Assembly (NCBI RefSeq): GCF_003515945.1
Contig: NZ_QWLM01000015.1
Span: forward strand, 1-64,000
Length of the DNA: 64,000 bases
Direction of reading: 5' to 3'
Source of the DNA: Dermacoccus abyssi
GTDB taxonomy: Bacteria > Actinomycetota > Actinomycetes > Actinomycetales > Dermatophilaceae
Each line of letters begins with the position of its first letter. The first letter of the stretch is position 1. Of the stretch, positions 62,728 through 64,000 are shown piece after piece. The notes below the pieces were generated by a model. The model was not told the origin of the DNA, made no database searches, and was given only the letters and a program-made list of their open reading frames with translations. Both the position numbers and the translations under genes were made by a program.

Positions 62728-62733
62728 TATGCT
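62728..62733 (+). promoter_or_regulatory. Candidate -10 element (TATGCT), leaderless
   Basis: TATGCT stands 7 nt before the GTG at 62741, like the hexamers of other leaderless genes in the window. It supports 62741 over the ATG at 62729, which overlaps the hexamer. Confidence 0.5.
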
Positions 62734-62740
62734 CGAAGGC

Positions 62741-63856
62741 GTGAACTCGACTCAGTCGCAACGTCCCACCCTGGCCGTCGTCGGCCCCACGGGGCTGGTC
62801 GGTCAGGCCGTGCTCGAGATCCTGTCGACTCGCGTCGACGCCTGGGAGGACGTGCGTCTGCTCGGCTCCGACAAGGACGCCGGGCGTCGCCTGCTCGTGG
62901 GTGCCGAGGAGGTCGAGGTCGAGGCGCTCGACAGCGAGAGCTTTTACGGCGTCGACGTCGTCATCTTCGCCACGCCGCCCGAGGTCTCGGCCAAGTGGGT
63001 GCCGTTCGCGACGGCGGCGGGCTCGCTCGTCGTCGACACGTCCGAGGCCTTCCGTGACGACCCCGAAGTGCCGCTCGTCGTGCCCGAGGTCAACGCGCGC
63101 GACATCGACAACCGGCCGCGCGGCATCGTCGCGATGCCCTGCGGCCCGGCCATCATCATGCTGCCGGTGCTCGCCACGCTGCACGAGCACTGGAATCTCA
63201 CGCACGTGACGGCGACGTCGCTGCAGGCCGTCACGGGTGCCGGCCGCGTGGGCGCCGAGCGGCTCTTCGCGGAGGTGGGCGCCCTCACCGGCAACCCGCG
63301 CGTCGGGCAGATGCCAGGCGACGTGCGCCGATACGTCGCCGATCTACCGGACGACTCGCCGTTCCCGGCGCCCATCGTGAGCAACGTCGTGCCGTGGATC
63401 GGGCGACACTCCGGCCGCGGGTGGGCCAGCGAGGAAACCGACATCAAGCACGAGCTGCGTCATGTGCTGCAGCTGCCGAACCTCAAGGTGGCGGTGACGT
63501 GCGTGCAGATCCCGATCGTCACGACCCACATGTCGACGCTGCACGTCAGTTTCGACAAGAAGGTGACGCCGAGTGACGCTCGTCGTGCCATGACCGAGGG
63601 CGCGAACGGCGCCATCGTCATGCCCGACGAGGAGGGCGTCGACTGGCCCACGCCCGTCGACGCGATCGGTACCGACCCGGTGTGGGTGGGGCGCGTACGT
63701 CAGGTGGAGAACAACCCGCACACGCTCGACTTCATCGTCTGCGGCGACAACATCCGCAAGGGCGCTGCGCTCAACGCGCTGCAGTTGGCCGAGATGCTCA
63801 TCGGCGTGGGCCCGTACGCCGTGCGTGAGGACGACGGAGCGGCGACGGCTCACTGA
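62741..63856 (+). CDS. Aspartate-semialdehyde-dehydrogenase paralogue with displaced active-site Cys
   Basis: The 371-residue protein is co-linear with Asd over the nucleotide-binding (VVGPTGLVGQAVLEIL), active-site and C-terminal parts (GDNIRKGAALNALQLAEMLI). At the catalytic site, GIVAMPCGPAIIMLPVL aligns without gaps to [17 protein letters not shown] of Asd: the catalytic Cys is Gly135 and a Cys (134) lies one residue earlier. The Gln (SLQAVTGAG) and His (VTTHMSTL) are kept. It recalls USG-1, an ASADH homologue without the usual Cys. It may bind substrate or NADP without full dehydrogenase activity. Confidence 0.85.
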   Translation: MNSTQSQRPTLAVVGPTGLVGQAVLEILSTRVDAWEDVRLLGSDKDAGRRLLVGAEEVEVEALDSESFYGVDVVIFATPPEVSAKWVPFATAAGSLVVDTSEAFRDDPEVPLVVPEVNARDIDNRPRGIVAMPCGPAIIMLPVLATLHEHWNLTHVTATSLQAVTGAGRVGAERLFAEVGALTGNPRVGQMPGDVRRYVADLPDDSPFPAPIVSNVVPWIGRHSGRGWASEETDIKHELRHVLQLPNLKVAVTCVQIPIVTTHMSTLHVSFDKKVTPSDARRAMTEGANGAIVMPDEEGVDWPTPVDAIGTDPVWVGRVRQVENNPHTLDFIVCGDNIRKGAALNALQLAEMLIGVGPYAVREDDGAATAH

Positions 63857-63883
63857 GCGGCGTCGCTCGCAGGCACAACCGCG

Positions 63884-64000
63884 TCAGGTCAGGTCAGTCT
63901 CCGGCGTTCGACCGAGTTGCCGTTCGAGTGAGCGCTGACGCCACAGTTGCCAGAACACGAACGGGGCGAGCGCGAGAACGATCACGGCCAGCGCGTCCCG
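63884..64000 (-). CDS. C-terminal end of a membrane protein (partial)
   Basis: The minus strand from 64000 to the stop at 63884-63886 reads 38 residues: a hydrophobic helix (ALAVIVLALAPFVFWQLW) followed by a basic tail RQRSLERQLGRTPETDLT. The gene continues past the window edge. Family not identifiable. Confidence 0.65.
   Translation of the reverse strand, partial: RDALAVIVLALAPFVFWQLWRQRSLERQLGRTPETDLT

Overview
The window comes from the chromosome of a high-GC actinobacterium. Supporting signs are the strong G/C bias at third codon positions, frequent GTG starts, a dnaX-recR-lysC-asd neighbourhood with the SRP RNA gene beside dnaX, a DesA3-type desaturase with its reductase, a polyprenol-phosphate mannose synthase, LytR_C proteins and an Rpf-like secreted transglycosylase pair. 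A Micrococcales member, perhaps of the Dermacoccaceae, is my best guess; the exact genus is inference. No phage, insertion sequence, plasmid or CRISPR gene was recognised. The region reads as ordinary chromosome with a few degraded genes.

Layout. 1-5.5 kb: two acyl-CoA ligases, a hotdog thioesterase, a LysE exporter and a histidine phosphatase. 5.6-10.2 kb: an alpha/beta hydrolase, a frameshifted unknown gene, then a cell-surface cluster of two paralogous secreted Rpf-like proteins around an orphan OmpR-type regulator that lacks its phospho-acceptor Asp, followed by a surface protein with four 26-residue repeats. 10.2-14.5 kb: desaturase plus ferredoxin reductase, an acidic hypothetical protein, and a RraA-family protein. 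14.6-19.2 kb: a broken membrane-protein gene, a PAS-AraC regulator, a NarL-type two-component pair and a GAP/Sap-like membrane protein. 19.3-31.9 kb: PutA, LURP-one-like protein, ArfB, a MarR/MFS divergent pair with a perfect palindromic operator, a membrane Ser/Thr kinase, a YciI-DUF488-hydrolase operon, a lipoprotein, Ppm synthase and GtrA. 32-40.4 kb: a flavoprotein dehydrogenase, a frameshifted ArpA-like TetR regulator, AI-2E transporter, NUDIX, and a two-component/ABC module whose kinase is broken twice. 40.4-46.7 kb: FUSC transporter and an ABC(ATPase)-small protein-FtsX permease-padR operon with a tandem operator. 46.7-54.9 kb: quinone oxidoreductase, ferritin, TetR, two tRNA-Ser genes, two LytR_C proteins around a HerA-like ATPase, and an MFS carrier. 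54.9-64 kb: SRP RNA, dnaX, recR, lysC (with an internal start for a beta subunit), asd and an asd paralogue with a displaced active-site Cys.

Three themes run across the window. First, many starts lie 6-8 nt downstream of a TANNNT hexamer with no Shine-Dalgarno sequence, which suggests widespread leaderless transcription. Second, four genes carry six single-base indels in total, nearly all explained by loss of one base from a short C or G run; these may be pseudogenes or assembly errors. Third, regulators usually sit next to what they probably control (MarR with MFS, PadR with ABC, NarL-type pairs), and the orphan OmpR-type regulator between the Rpf-like genes fits the same pattern. All names rest on reading motifs and domain order by eye; no database search was run.
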